Source: Hordeum vulgare subsp. vulgare (taxonomy: Eukaryota; Streptophyta; Magnoliopsida; Poales; Poaceae). From it: a stretch of 64,000 nt of DNA. The notes beneath the pieces were generated by a model that was given only the letters and a program-made list of their open reading frames with translations, was not told where the DNA came from and searched no databases. The stretch lies in NCBI RefSeq assembly GCF_904849725.1, contig NC_058518.1, forward strand, positions 11,924,147 to 11,988,146. Reading direction: 5' to 3'. The first letter of the stretch is position 1. Each line of letters begins with the position of its first letter. A program made the position numbers and the translations under genes. Shown here piece by piece: positions 31,426-44,233 of the stretch.

Positions 31426-34400
31426 GACTAATAGCATACAAAACTGGTCGGAATAGGCCAAAACTGCTCTTTTTCACGAGTTCCACGTAACCGGACCCCG
31501 GGGTTCCCGAAACATTTGGATCGTAGTGGGACAAAAAATCAGTGACTGATAGCATAGAAACAGGTGGTAATTGGCCAAAACTGAGAGTTTTGACGAGTTC
31601 TCTGTAACCGGACCCCGTGGTTCCCGAAACGTTCGGATCACAGGAGGACCCAAAATGAGTGACTAATAGCATACAAATGTGGATAGAATTGGCTAAAACT
31701 GCGAGTTTTGACGAGTTCCCCGTAACCGGACCTCGGGGTTCTCGAAACGTTCACAGCGCAGCGGCACACAAAAGTAGTGAGTAATCGCATACAAAACGGG
31801 CCAGAATAGGCCAAAATTGTGTATTTTGATGAGTTCCACGTAACCGGACCCCGGGGTTCCCGAAACATTCGGATCGCAGTGGGACCCAAAATCAGTGAGT
31901 AATACCATACAAAATTGGCCGGAATAGGCCAAAACTGCGAGGTTTGACGAGTTCTCCGTAACCGGACCCCATGGTTCTCGAAACGTTCGGATCGCAGGAG
32001 GACCCAAAATGAGTGAATAATATCATACAAACGTGGCCAGAATAGGGTAAAACTGCGTGTTTTCACGAGTTCCACATAACCGGACCTCGAGGTTCTCGAA
32101 ACGTTAGGATCGCAGCGGGACCGAAAATCAGTGAGTAATAGCATACAAAACTTGCCACAATAGGCCAAAACTGCGATTTTTACAAGTTCCACGCAACACG
32201 ACCCCAGGGTTCCCGAAACGTTTGGATCACAGCGGGACCCAAAATCAGTGACTAATAGCATACAAAACTGGTCGGAATATGCCAAAACTACGAGTTTTCA
32301 TGAGTTCTACATAACCGGACCCCGGGGTTCCCGAAACTTTCGAATCGCAGCGGAACCCGAAATCAGTTACTAATAGCATAGAAAACCGGTGGTAATAGGC
32401 CAAAAATGCGAGTTTTGATGAGCTCTCCGTAACCGGACCCCGTGGTTGCCGAAACGTTCGGATCACAGGAGGACCCAAAATGAGTGACTAATAGCATACA
32501 AATGTGTCTAGAAAGGCTAAAACTGCGAGTTTTGATGAGTTCCCCGTAACCGGACCTCGGGGTTCCCGAAACGTTCAGATCGCATCGGCACACAAAAGCA
32601 CTGGCGAGAATAGGCCAAAACTGCATGTTTTGACGAGTTCCACGTAACCGGACCCCGGGGTTCCCGAAACATTCGGATCGTAGTGGGACAAAAAATCAGT
32701 GAGTAATAGCATAGAAACTGGCCACAATAGGCCGAAAATGCGATTTTTGACGAGTTCCCCGTAACTGGACCCCGGGGTTCCCGAAACGTTGGGATCGCGG
32801 CGGGAACAAAAATCACCGAGTAATAGCATACAAAACTGGCTGGAATAGGCCAAAACTGCGAGTTATCACAATTCCACTTAACCTGACCCCGGGGTTCCCA
32901 AAATATTCGGATGGCAATGGGACCCAAACTCAGTGACTAATACCATACAAAACTGGCCGAAATAGGACAAAACTGCGAGTTTTCACGAGTTCCACGCAAC
33001 CGTACCTCGGGGTTCGCGAAACGTTCGGATACCACCCGGACCCAAAATCAAAGAGTAATAGCAAACAAAACTGGCCACCATAGGCCAAAACTGTGATTTT
33101 TGACGAGTTCCCCGTAACCAGACCACGGGGTTCCCGAAACTTCCGGAATGCAGCGGGACCCAAAATCAGTGACTAATAGCATACAAAACTGGTCGGAATA
33201 GGCCAAAACTGCGCTTTTTCACGAGTTCCACGTAACCGGACCCCGGGGTTCCCGAAACATTCGGGTCGCAGCGGGACCCGAAATCAGTGACTGATAGCAT
33301 AGAAACAGGTGGTAATTGGCCAAAACTGAGAGTTTTGACGAGTTCTCTGTAACCGGACCCCGTGGTTCCCGAAACGTTCGGATCACAGGAGGACCCAAAA
33401 TGAGTGACTAATTGCATACAAATGTGGATAGAATAGGCTAAAACTGCGAGTTTTGACGAGTTCCCCGTAACCGGACCTCGGGGTTCTCGAAACGTTCACA
33501 TCGCAGTGGCACACAAAAGTAGTGAGTAATAGCATACAAAACGGGCCAGAATAGGCCAAAATTGTGTGTTTTGACGAGTTCCACATAACCGGACCCCGGG
33601 GTTCCCGAAACATTCGGATCGCAGTGGGACCCAAAATCAGTGAGTAATACCATACAAAATTGGCCGGAATAGGCCAAAACTGAGAGTTTGGACGAGTTCT
33701 CCGTAACCGGACCCCATGGTTCTCGAAACGTTCGGATCGCAGGAGGACACAAAATGAGTGAATAATATCATACAAACGTGGCCAGAATAGGGTAAAACTG
33801 CGTGTTTTCACGAGTTCCACGTAACCGGACCTCGAGATTCCCGAAACGTTAGGATCGCAGCAGGACCGAAAATCAGTGAGTAATAGCATACAAAACTGGC
33901 CAGAATAGGCCAAAACTGCAATTTTTACAAGTCCCCCGCAACAGGACCCCGGGGTTCCCGAAACGTTCGGATCACAGCGGGACCCAAAATCAGTGACTAA
34001 TAGCATACAAAACTGGTCGGAATAGGCCAAAACTACGAGTTTTCACGAGTTCCACATAACCGGACCCCGGGGTTCCCGAAACGTTCGAATGGCAGCGGAA
34101 CCCGAAATCAGTGACTAATAGCATAGAAAACCGATGGTAATAGGCCAAAAATGCGAGTTTCGACGAGTTCTCCGTAACCGGACCCCGTGGTTGCCGAAAC
34201 GTTCGGATCATAGGAGGACCCAAAATGAGTGACTAATAGCATACAAATGTGTCTAGTATAGGCTAAAACTGCGAGTTTTGACGAGTTCCCCGTAACCGGA
34301 CCTCGGGGTCCCCGAAACGTTCAGAACGCATCGGCACACAAAAGCACTGGCCAGAATAGGCCAAAACTGCATGTTTTGACGAGTTCCACGTAACCGGACC

Positions 34401-37400
34401 CCGGGGTTCCCGAAACATCCGGATCGTAGTGGGACAAAAAATCAGTGAGTAATAGCATAGAAACTGGCCACAATAGGCCGAAAATGCGATTTTTGACGAG
34501 TTCCCCGTAACAGGACCCCGGGGTTCCCGAAACGTTGGGATCGCAGCGGGAACAAAAATCACTGAGTAATAGCATACAAAACTGGCTGGAATAGGCCAAA
34601 ACTGCGAGTTATCACAATTCCACTTAACCTGACCCCGGGGTTCCCAAAATATTCGGATGGCACTGGGACCCAAAATCAGTGACTAATAGCATATAAAACT
34701 GGCCGAAATAGGACAAAACTGCGAGTTTTCACGAGTTCCACGCAACCGTACCTCGGGGTTCGCGAAACGTTCGGATACCACCGTGACCCAAAATCAAAGA
34801 GTAATAGCAAACAAAACTGGCTACCATAGGCCAAAACTGTGATTTTTGACGAGTTCCCCGTAACCAGACCACGGGGTTCCCGAAACTTCCGGAATGCAGC
34901 GGGACCCAAAATCAGTGACTAATAGCATACAAAACTGGTCGGAATAGGCCAAAACTGCGCTTTTTCACGAGTTCCACGTAACCGGACCCCGGGGTTCCCG
35001 AAACATTCGGGTCGCAGCGGGACCCGAAATCAGTGAGTGATAACATAGAAACAGGTGGTAATTGGCCAAAACTGATAGTTTTGACGAGTTCTCTATAACC
35101 GGACCCCGTGTTTCCCGAAATGTTCGGATCACAGGAGGACCCAAAATGAGTGACTAATAGCATACAAATGTGGATAGAATAGGCTAAAACTGCGAGTTTT
35201 GACGAGTTCCCCGTAACCGGACCTCGGGGTTCTCGAAACGTTCACATCGCAGTGGCACACAAAAGTAGTGAGTAATAGCATACAAAACGGTTCAGAATAG
35301 GCCAAAATTGTGTGTTTTGACGAGTTCCACATAACCGGACCCCGGGGTTCCCGAAACATTCGGATCGCAGTGGGATCCAAAATCAGTGAGTAATACCATA
35401 CAAAATTGGCCGGAATAGGCCAAAACTGCGAGTTTTGACGAGTTCTCCGTAACCGGACCCCATGGTTCTCGAAACGTTCGGATCGCAGGAGGACCCAAAA
35501 TGAGTGAATAATATCATACAAACGTGGCCAGAATAGGGTAAAACTGCGTGTTTTCACGAGTTCCACGTAACCGGACCTCGAGGTTCCCGAAACGTTAGGA
35601 TCGCAGCGGGACCGAAAATCAGTGAGTAATAGCATACAAAACTGGCCACAATAGGCCAAAACTGCAATTTTTACAAGTCCCCCGCAACAGGACCCCGGGG
35701 TTCCCGAAACGTTCGGATCACAGCGGGACCCAAAATCAGTGACTAATAGCATACAAAACTGGTCGGAATAGGCCAAAACTACGAGTTTTCACGAGTTCCA
35801 CATAACCGGACCCCGGGGTTCCCGAAACGTTCGAATGGCAGCGGAACCCGAAATCAGTGACTAATAGCATAGAAAACCGATGGTAATAGGCCAAAAATGC
35901 GAGTTTCGACGAGTTCTCCGTAACCGGACCCCGTGGTTGCCGAAACGTTCGGATCATAGGAGGACCCAAAATGAGTGACTAATAGCATACAAATGTGTCT
36001 AGAATAGGCTAAAACTGCGAGTTTTGACGAGTTCCCCGTAACCGGACCTCGGGGTCCCCGAAACGTTCAGATCGCATCGGCACACAAAAGCACTGGCCAG
36101 AATAGGCCAAAACTGCATGTTTTGACGAGTTCCACGTAACCGGACCCCGGGGTTCCCGAAACATCCGGATCGTAGTGGGACAAAAAATCAGTGAGTAATA
36201 GCATAGAAACTGGCCACAATAGGCCGAAAATGCGATTTTTGACGAGTTCCCCGTAACAGGACCCCGGGGTTCCCGAAACGTTGGGATCGCAGCGGGAACA
36301 AAAATCACTGAGTAATAGCATACAAAACTGGCTGGAATAGGCCAAAACTGCGAGTTATCACAATTCCACTTAACCTGACCCCGGGGTTCCCAAAATATTC
36401 GGATGGCATTGGGACCCAAAATCAGTGACTAATAGCATACAAAACTGGCCGAAATAGGACAGAACTGCGAGTTTTCACGAGTTCCACGCAACCGTACCTC
36501 GGGGTTCGTGAAACGTTCGGATACCACCGGGACCCATTTTCAGAGAGTAATAGAAAACAAAACTGGCCACCATAGGCCAAAACTGTGATTTTGGACGAGT
36601 TTCCCGTAACCAGACCACGGGGTTCCCGAAACTTCCGGAATGCAGCGGGACCCAAAATCAGTGACTAATAGCATACAGAACTGGTCGGAATAGGCCAAAA
36701 CTGCGCTTTTTCATGAGTTCCACGTAACCGGACCCCGGGGTTCCCGAAACATTCGGGTCGCAGCGGGACCCGAAATCAGTGACTGATAGCATAGAAACAG
36801 GTGGTAATTGGCCAAAACTGAGAGTTTTGACGAGTTCTCTGTAACCGGACCCCGTGGTTCCCGAAACGTTCGGATCACAGGAGGACCCAAAATGAGTGAC
36901 TAATAGCATACAAATGTGGATAGAATAGGCTAAAACTGCGAGTTTTGACGAGTTCCCCGTAACCGGACCTCGGGGTTCTCGAAACGTTCACATCGCAGTG
37001 GCACACAAAAGTAGTGAGTAATACCATACAAAACGGTTCAGAATAGGCCAAAATTGTGTGTTTTCACGAGTTCCACATAACCGGACCCCGGGGTTCCCGA
37101 AACATTCGGATCGCAGTGGGATCCAAAATCAGTGAGTAATACCATACAAAATTGGCCGTAATAGGCCAAAACTGCGAGTTTTGACGAGTTCTCCGTAACC
37201 GGACCCCATGGTTCTCGAAACGTTCGGATCGCAGGAGGACCCAAAATGAGTGAATAATATCATACAAACGTGGCCAGAATAGGGTAAAACTGCGTGTTTT
37301 CACGAGTTCCACGTAAACGGACCTCGAGGTTCCCGAAACGTTAGGATCGCAGCGGGACCGAAAATCAGTGAGTAATAGCATACAAAACTGGCCACAATAG

Positions 37401-39489
37401 GCCAAAACTGCGATTTTTACAAGTTCCCCGCAACAGGACCCCGGGGTTCCCGAAACGTTCGGATCACAGCGGGACCCAAAATCAGTGACTAATAGCATAC
37501 AAAACTGGTCGGAATAGGCCAAAACTACGAGTTTTCACGAGTTCCACATAACCGGACCCCGGGGTTCCCGAAACGTTCGAATCGCAGCGGAACCCGAAAT
37601 CAGTGACTAATAGCATAGAAAACCGGTGGTAATAAGCCAAAATTGTGAGTTTTGACGAGTTCTCCGTAACCGGACCCCGTGGTTGCCGAAACGTTCGGAA
37701 CACAGGAGGACCCAAAATGAGTGACTAATAGCATACAAATGTGTCTAGAATAGGCTAAAACTGCGAGTTTTGACGAGTTCCCCGTAACCGGACCTCGGGG
37801 TTCCCGAAACGTTCAGATCGCATCGGCACACAAAAGCACTGGCCAGAATAGGCCAAAACTGCATGTTTTGACGAGTTCCACGTAACCGGACCCCGGGGTT
37901 CCCGAAACATTCGGATCGTAGTGGGACAAAAAATCAGTGAGTAATAGCATAGAAACCGGCCACAATAGGCCGAAAATGCGATTTTTGACGAGTTCCCCGT
38001 AACAGGACCCCGGGGTTCGCAAAACGTTGGGATCGCAACGGGAACAAAAATCACTGAGTAATAGCATACAGAACTGGCTAGAATAGGCCAAAACTGCGAG
38101 TTATCACAATTCCACTTAACCTGACCGTGGGGTTCCCAAAATATTCGGATGGCGTTGGGACCTAAAATCAGTGACTAATAGCATACAAAACTGACCGAAA
38201 TAGGACAGAACTGCAAGTTTTCACGAGTTCCACGCAACCGTACCTCGGGGATTGCGAAACGTTCGGATACCACCGGGACCCAAAATCAGAGAGTAATAGC
38301 AAACAAAACTGGCCACCATAGGCCAAAATGTGATTTTTGACGAGTTCCCCGTAACCAGACCACGGGATCCCGAAACTTCCGGAATGCAGCGGGACCCAAA
38401 ATCAATGACTAATAGCATACAAAAACTGGTCGGAATAGGCCAAAACTGCGCTTTTTCACGAGTTCCACGTAACCGGACCTCGGGGTTCCCGAAACATTCG
38501 GGTCGCAGCGGGACCCGAAATCAGTGACTGATAGCATAGAAACAGGTGGTAATTGGCCAAAACTGAGAGTTTTGACGAGTTCTCAGTAACCGGACCCCGT
38601 GGTTCCCGAAACGTTCGGATCACAGGAGGACCCAAAATGAGTGACTAATAGCATACAAATGGGGATAGAATAGGCTAAAACTGCGAGTTTTGACGAGTTC
38701 CCAGTAACCGGACCTCGGGGTTCTCGAAACGTTCACATCGCAGCGGCACACAAAAGTAGTGAGTAATAGCATACAAAACGGGCCAGAATAGGCCAAAATT
38801 GTGTGTTTTGACGAGTTCCACGTAACCGGACGCCGGGGTTCCCGAAACATTCGGATCGCAGTGGGACCCAAAATCAGTGAGTAATACCATACAAAATTGG
38901 CCGGAATAGGCCAAAACTGCGAGTTTTGACGAGTTCTCCGTAACCGGATCCCATGGTTCTCGAAACGTTCGGATCGCAGGAGGACCCAAAATGAGTGAAT
39001 AATATCATACAAACGTGGCCAGAATAGGGTAAAACTGCGTGTTTTCACGAGTTCCACGTAACCGGACCTCGAGGTTCTCGAAACGTTAGGATCGCAGCGG
39101 GACCGAAAATCAGTGAGTAATAGCATACAAAACTAGCCACAATAGGCCAAAACTGCGATTTTTACAAGTTCCCCGCAACAGGACCCCGGGGTTCCCGAAA
39201 CGTTCGGATCACAGCGGGACCCAAGATCAGTGACTAATAGCATACAAAACAGGTCGGAATAGGCCAAAACTACGAGTTTTCATGAGTTCCACATAACCGG
39301 ACCCCGGGGTTCCCGAAACGTTCGAATCGCAGCGGAACCCGAAATCAGTGACTAATAGCATAGAAAACCGGTGGTAATAGGCCAAAAATGCGAGTTTTGA
39401 CGAGTTCTCCGTAACCGGACCCCGTGGTTGCCGAAACGTTCGGATCACAGGAGGACCCAAAATGAGTGAATAATAGCATACAAATGTGT
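31426..39489. repeat. 15-monomer higher-order repeat domain (~1,746 bp unit)
   Basis: The same succession of monomer variants returns at 31426, 33171, 34917 and 36663 and near 38407, steps 1,745-1,746 bp. I counted one unit (33171-34917): 14 monomers of 117-118 bp plus one 98-bp monomer lacking 20 bp (CACACAAAAGCACTGG type). Successive units are nearly identical, unlike neighbouring monomers, which defines a true HOR. Related, less regular units begin earlier, from about 25,280. Confidence 0.88.
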
Positions 39490-39536
39490 GTCAAATATCT
39501 ATACCAAAAGATATCATTGGCTTTCCCATAAGTTAG
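39490..39536. other. Satellite/transposon junction
   Basis: Satellite ends within ATACAAATGTGT and is followed by unrelated DNA (CAAATATCTATACC). No target duplication or inverted terminus was recognised at the break. Confidence 0.5.
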
Positions 39537-39818
39537 TTACCCTCCTCTCGCGACAAACAAAGAGTCAGCAATGTTATCACGAACGTCATTCATGTTTACC
39601 GTGTCAAGTAAAGATGAGACACTATCGCCTTGTAGTGATACAGTTTGTCGCACCACATGTGACATGTAGTCCTCATCCGCGTCACATTTATTGAAATCTT
39701 TGTCACGTAACTTGGTGTCCCAAATATAATTGTGAAGCGCCATACAAGCAACAATAATCTTATTTTGTCTTCTAGGCTTGAATTTTGACACCTTTTTCAA
39801 GATGTGCCATACAAGCAA
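39537..39818 (-). pseudogene. PIF/Harbinger transposase C-terminal remnant (HARBI1-like, DDE_Tnp_4)
   Basis: About 93 codons, minus strand, no ATG at the left end. The motif KIIVACMALHNYIWDTKLRD is the C-terminal signature of plant Harbinger/HARBI1-like nucleases (IVACMALHNFIR type), followed by the usual acidic CDADEDYM stretch and a variable tail to the stop. The catalytic D-D-E parts should lie further right and are missing, so only the 3' end of the gene is left. No Harbinger terminal repeats or 3-bp TTA/TAA duplication were found around it. Confidence 0.7.
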
Positions 39819-40190
39819 ACATACTTCATGTTGCGTGTTACTTTATCCTGACACGAATAAATTACCGTTCTAAAGTATTACGTTTGAAGTTGTATTAAAT
39901 TTGTGAGAAGAATATAAGACGAGGGAGAGTACTTAGGGAGCAGCTGTTGCTCGGGTGCCTGAAAACTTTATATGTTTCGGTCAATTTTCCTCCGAACTGT
40001 TGGATTATCATTTGCATTCATGATAAAGGTGTTGAAAAGTGCCCATCCGAGTTTTAGCTCTTATGATACCATCATAAATAGTATAGTATAAAAAAATAAA
40101 AAAAATTCTAAAAAATATTTGGTGGCAAAGAATGACAAATGTTTTAAGTGCTTGCCAAGTTTCATTAGGAAACGACATTCATGGAAGTCA
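39819..40190. other. AT-rich unassigned DNA
   Basis: About 370 bases with A-runs near 40090-40125 and no credible ORF or terminal repeats. It probably belongs to an old element that I cannot name. Confidence 0.4.
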
Positions 40191-41080
40191 TAACAAAAAA
40201 CAATCTATTTTGGAGTGCTTATTGTTTCTTTTGTTCACAATCGAAAAATGTTCATACTTTTATAATTTTGTTCACAAATTTGAAATTTATTCATGTTTTT
40301 AAATTTGTGCAAAATTTTAAAAATGTTCGCGCTTTCAAAATGTGTTCACAAATTCGAAAATGTTCACATTTTGAAAAATGTTCTCATATTCAAATATTTG
40401 TTTTGAATTTTCAAAAAATATTCGTGTTTCAAAAAATGCTCTCATTTTCAAAAAACAATCATAATTTTAAAAGTTTGTTCATGAATTAGGAATATTTACC
40501 TGTTCTTTTAAAATTGTATGCGCTTCAAATTGGTCTAGGATTTATCATAATTGTTCTCGGTTTCAAAATTGCTCGTGGTTTTTCAAAATTGTTCTCCTTT
40601 TCAAACATAATTTCTCAAGATTCAAAAAATATTCGTGCTTAAAAAAATTGTCGCTGGCCAAATTTGTTCAGGTTTTTTTCAAAATTTTGTTCTCAAGATT
40701 CAAAGAAAGTTCGGTCTTTAGAAAATTGTTGGTGCTTCCACATTTGTTCAGTATTTTTCAAAATTGTTCTCGGTTACAAAACTTTTCTCAAAATTCAAAA
40801 AATGTTCGTGCATTATAAAATTGTTCGTACTTTGAAATTTATTTGGAGTTTTTCAAATTCTCCTTTTCAAAATTTTGTTCTCCAAGTCCAAAAACTGATT
40901 GGGCTTTAAAAATTTGTTCACGGTTTCAGATTTGTTTGAGGTTTTCAAATTGTTCTCTTTTGAAAATTTTATTCCCAAGATAAAAAAAAATCATTCTGTA
41001 AAAAATTGTTGGCGCTTCCAAATTTGTTCACGATTTTTTCAAGTTGTTGTTCAAATTCAAAAATGTTTTTTTGCTTCAAA
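40190..41080. repeat. Degenerate short-word array (TTCAAAAATGTTC type)
   Basis: For about 0.9 kb the plus strand repeats words such as TTTCAAAATTGTTC, TTCAAAAAATGTTCGTGC, AAAATTGTTCTC and GGTTTTTCAAAATTGTTCTC at irregular spacing of about 25-40 bases. The words drift too much for one fixed unit but are clearly related. Similar arrays are, as I recall, seen inside Triticeae DNA transposons. The plus-strand frames here are Phe/Lys/Ser-rich by composition only. Confidence 0.65.
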
Positions 41081-41280
41081 TACAAAAGAAAAGGAAAAAG
41101 GGGAAAAACGAACAAAAAAAAGGAAATATACAGAAAGCAGATAAAGTAACAGAAAAAAACCCGAAAACGAGGCGCCTGCTGTTTGGCGCCTGCTGTTCGG
41201 CGCAGGGGTCCCTGCCGCATTGTGCGGCAGATAGGAGCTCCATGTGAGAACCAGCGCTCACTGAACCTAATCATCGTCCG
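41081..41280. repeat. A-rich stretch, 14-bp direct repeat and hairpin
   Basis: After an A-rich run (41080-41165) come two direct copies of GGCGCCTGCTGTT and a third partial copy (about 41171-41204). Then CTGCCGCATTGTGCGGCAG, a perfect 8-bp stem with a 3-base loop, at about 41212-41230. This GC-rich block in AT-rich DNA could be a transposon end, but I found no partner terminus. Confidence 0.45.
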
Positions 41281-42340
41281 GGATGGGCCCGATTGGGGCC
41301 GGGCTTTACAAAGCCCCAGAACCAAAATACCAAGTCAGAGCCAGGCACGGCCTCAAGCACATCAACAATGATGATTTAACTAATTTGATCATATTTATGG
41401 TACTAAATCAATATATTACACCTATATTTCAAATAAAATATCTATTTGTGATCAGTTTGGGCTTATTATGGGCTTTTCGGCCGGGATATGTGTTGCGAAG
41501 TGAAGCCCAAGCCCAGCCCGAATGTCGGGCTTTCATATTAGACATTTTTAGACTTGGAACAAGATTAATATTAGGTTGTGTCTAAGACTGTCGACTCAGA
41601 TTTAACCAAGTTTCGGTGGGCTGACATCATGTTTGTAATTAGCTTGACGTATAGCTCATCCTTTTTTGTTTTGCCTATGCTTTTATTTGTGCTGCAGCCG
41701 GTTTTCTTTTTCATGGGTGTCGTTCTCCCGGCTCAGCATGGGCTGGTGTTGGGCTGTACGTGTGCGTGCAGTTTCTACGTTTGTGTTCTTTCTTTTCCAG
41801 TCTTGTTCTCTTTTTAATTTTTCTATCTTCTGCTCCTTAAAAACGTAAATTCAAAAGTAATGTTTGTATTCGTGATGATATTTAGAAAGGCTTTCACATA
41901 ATTTCAAAGTTATCGACCTTTTTAATGAAAATAATCATTATGCATTGTGTATTAGGAAATAAACTAAAATATTATTTTAATAATTTTAACAATATTTTCC
42001 AAAAATATATACATTGTTTTGGAAACAAATTAACCTTGTACTTGAACTGAAGACTTGAATTCAAAATCGGAGACAACAAATGCGCTGAAGACACGGTTTC
42101 CTCTTTTTTTTTCAAGACATAGGTTTGAATTCAACAAAAAAGTTGAAGTAAAATTTCAAAAATGAAAAAAAAAACGCCAATATAATTCCATTCGTACTCT
42201 TCATATCATCTTGTTCTCTTTGTTTTCTTGTAATTCTTCAAAAAACAATTTGTATTGTAAAAAAATATCTTTCGTGTACAAATAAATTAAAAACCAAACA
42301 AAAATAAGGAAAACAATATAAGACATGAACCGTGGATGGT
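41281..42340. other. Unassigned AT-rich DNA with a GGGCCCGA/CCCGAATG block
   Basis: 41281-41560 contains GGGCCGGGCTTT and, 200 bp on, AGCCCAAGCCCAGCCCGAAT, an imperfect inverted pair often seen at ends of hAT-like elements. I could not define termini or a target duplication. The rest (41561-42340) is AT-rich without a supported gene. Confidence 0.35.
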
Positions 42341-42848
42341 GGGCGAGTGTCCAACCAAGTAAATGGATCTAATGGGTGGACATGTAACTGGCCGTCGTTG
42401 AGGGAAGTTGCGTGTCAAGGGTTAACATGAAATGGAGGGAAAAAATCTCATGGAACCACTCCCTCATCCCCCCCCCCCCCAACACACACACACGACAAAA
42501 CAATACGGAATTGTGGTTATGTTGAAGACATGTAGTTACAGTAGGTGTCGACATATGCAGTTGTGTTTTGTGCCTAACGAAGGACATGCAATTTTGCTCC
42601 TTCACCTGACGAACCACCACTAAGTTTCAGTTATGTGAAAGACATGTTGTTGCAGTCAGGGAGTACACTTACAGTTGCGTGCCTAGTGAAAGACATGAAA
42701 CCGATCCCCTCTCTCCGACAAAAAATATCACAAAGTTAAAGTGAAGGCAACAGTCGTAGTTGATTGTCTAGTGGCGGACATGCAACTGCCCCCTTCCCGA
42801 CAAGATGGCACAGAGTTGCACTGAGAGGCAACACTTGCAGTTGCATGT
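42341..42848. repeat. Degenerate repeat of AGTTGCATG/GACATGCAACTG words, with poly-C/CA microsatellite
   Basis: Words GACATGTAGTTACAG, GACATGCAATTTTGC, GACATGTTGTTGCAG, AGACATGAAACCG, GACATGCAACTGCCCC and GCAGTTGCATG return every 60-100 bases with the surrounding CTAGTGAAAGACATG or CTAACGAAGGACATG. It is a diverged tandem family of unknown identity. A run of 13 C (42468-42480) is followed by an (AC)n microsatellite (42482-42493). Confidence 0.55.
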
Positions 42849-44233
42849 TGTAACAGCCCAAGTGCTCCCCTTGCCTTATTTGTATTAGGCCAGGTGTGAA
42901 CCTTCAATGTTGCCATATGTGGTTTGAGTAATAATAATTATTTTGCTTCACATATTTTGCATCATGGCATCATATCATCAACTCATATTGTTGCATCATG
43001 CTTGACGAAGTGCTATGTGAGAGTTTGTGAGTGTAGTTTGCTTGCAAGTGGTGTGAGTGAGTCCTATTCCAAATTATTTTCAAACTATGCAAAAACCCCT
43101 GCTGCAAAAGTTTGTCCAAACACCTCTTAATTCCAATAATGGTTAGGTGTTGTTCTAACTTGCTCAAGCTAGTTAATAAAATGTTGCATATTCCACTAAT
43201 ATTTTGTAAGGCCTGCCCCCAGGCGCGCCCCGGTGGGTTGTCCCCACCTGGTGGCTCATATGACCCTAAAAACGACGCTATAAAATCACATTATTCTAGA
43301 AAGAAATCAGGGAGAAAGAATTATCGCGTTTCACGAGACGGAGCCGCCGCCGGCTGTTGTTCTTCATCGGGAGTCCGTTTGGGGCTCCGGAGAGGGGGAT
43401 CTTTGATCTTCGTAATCACCGACACATCTCCATCGCCAATTCCATGATGCTCCCCACCGAGAGTGAGTAATTCCTTCGTAGGCTCGCTGGTCGGTGAGGA
43501 GTTGGACGAGATTCATCATGTAATCGAGTTAGTTTTGGTAGGGCTGATCCCCAGTATCCACTATGTTCTAAGATTGATGTTGCTATGACTTTGCCATGCT
43601 TAATTCTTGTCACTTTGGGCCCGGGTGCCATGATTTCAGATCTGAACCGTTTATGTTATCACCATTATATCCATGTTCTAGATCCGATCTTGCAAGTTAT
43701 AGTCACCTACTACGTGTTATGATCCGGCAACCCTAGAGTGACAATAGTCGGGACCACTCCCGGTGATGACCGTAGTTTGATGAGTTCATGTATTCACCAC
43801 ATGTTAATGCTTTGTTCCGGTTCTCTATTAAAAGGAGGCCTTAATATCCCTTAGTTCCCAATAGGACCCCGCTGCCACGGAAGGTAGGACAAAAGATGTC
43901 ATGCAAGTTCTTTCCGTAAGCACATATGACTATTTACGAAATACATGCCTACATTATATTTATGAGCTGGAGCTAGTGCCGTATCGCCCTAGGTTATAAC
44001 TTTCTCATGATGAATATCATCCAACGAGTCATCGATCCAATGCCTACGAATTTACCTTATATTGTTCTTGCTAAGTTACTACTGTTGCTACTGCTATCGT
44101 TACTGCTACAAAATCACTCCTATCACTTTTACCGTTATTATTTATGCTGCTACTATTATCAAAACTATCATATTACTGTGCTACTAATCACTTTTCTATA
44201 GATAATTAATCTACAGGTGTGGTTGAATTGACA
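42849..44233 (+). mobile_element. Truncated LTR (about 1.4 kb, Ty3/gypsy-like, Triticeae type)
   Basis: Putative start TGTAACAGCCCAAGTG; the end is cut at TTGAATTGACA before satellite. Features usual in large Triticeae LTRs, from memory: a GC-rich leader after CTATAAAATC (43279-43288, TATA-like), AACCCTAGAGTGACAATAGT, AGGAGGCCTTAATATCCC, GGACCCCGCTGCCACGGAAG, a CTACTGTTGCTACTGCTATC-type pyrimidine-rich run and CAGGTGTGGTTGAATTGACA. No ORF is expected in an LTR and none is supported. The left limit is uncertain. Its last 100 bases equal 1-100. Confidence 0.55.

Larger units (their letters stand above)
16620..39489. repeat. 118-bp satellite array, central block (about 22.9 kb, ~195 monomers)
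   Basis: Uninterrupted tandem 118-bp monomers, same family as 101-3156. Successive starts of the GACTAATAGC/GAGTAATAGC box step by 117-118 bp wherever I measured (for example 33171, 33289, 33406, 33524, 33642, 33760). The core ACCCCGGGGT is a perfect 10-bp palindrome, and GGCCGGAATAGGCC holds another short inverted pair. Two organisations are visible: a ~3.4-kb segment repeated at 4,286-bp spacing on the left, and a 15-monomer HOR on the right. Because 118 is 1 modulo 3, long minus-strand frames run through neighbouring monomers. They are artefacts. Confidence 0.95.

Noticed and set aside
16586..39460. Minus-strand frames up to 215 codons in the central array
   Set aside because: Same artefact. 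The longest sit in the most homogenised HOR units and repeat at HOR spacing, and there is no conserved protein family.
40181..41325. Phe/Lys-rich ORFs in the AT-rich stretch
   Set aside because: Compositional frames of the degenerate TTCAAAAATGTTC array, without a recognisable domain.
41578..41848. Hydrophobic 60-79-codon ORFs (membrane-like)
   Set aside because: T-rich DNA reads as Phe/Leu/Val. There is no conservation evidence and two frames overlap, so I do not claim a membrane protein.
42369..43631. Short ORFs around the degenerate repeat and in the LTR
   Set aside because: They fall in repeat words or LTR sequence; no domain and no splice context.
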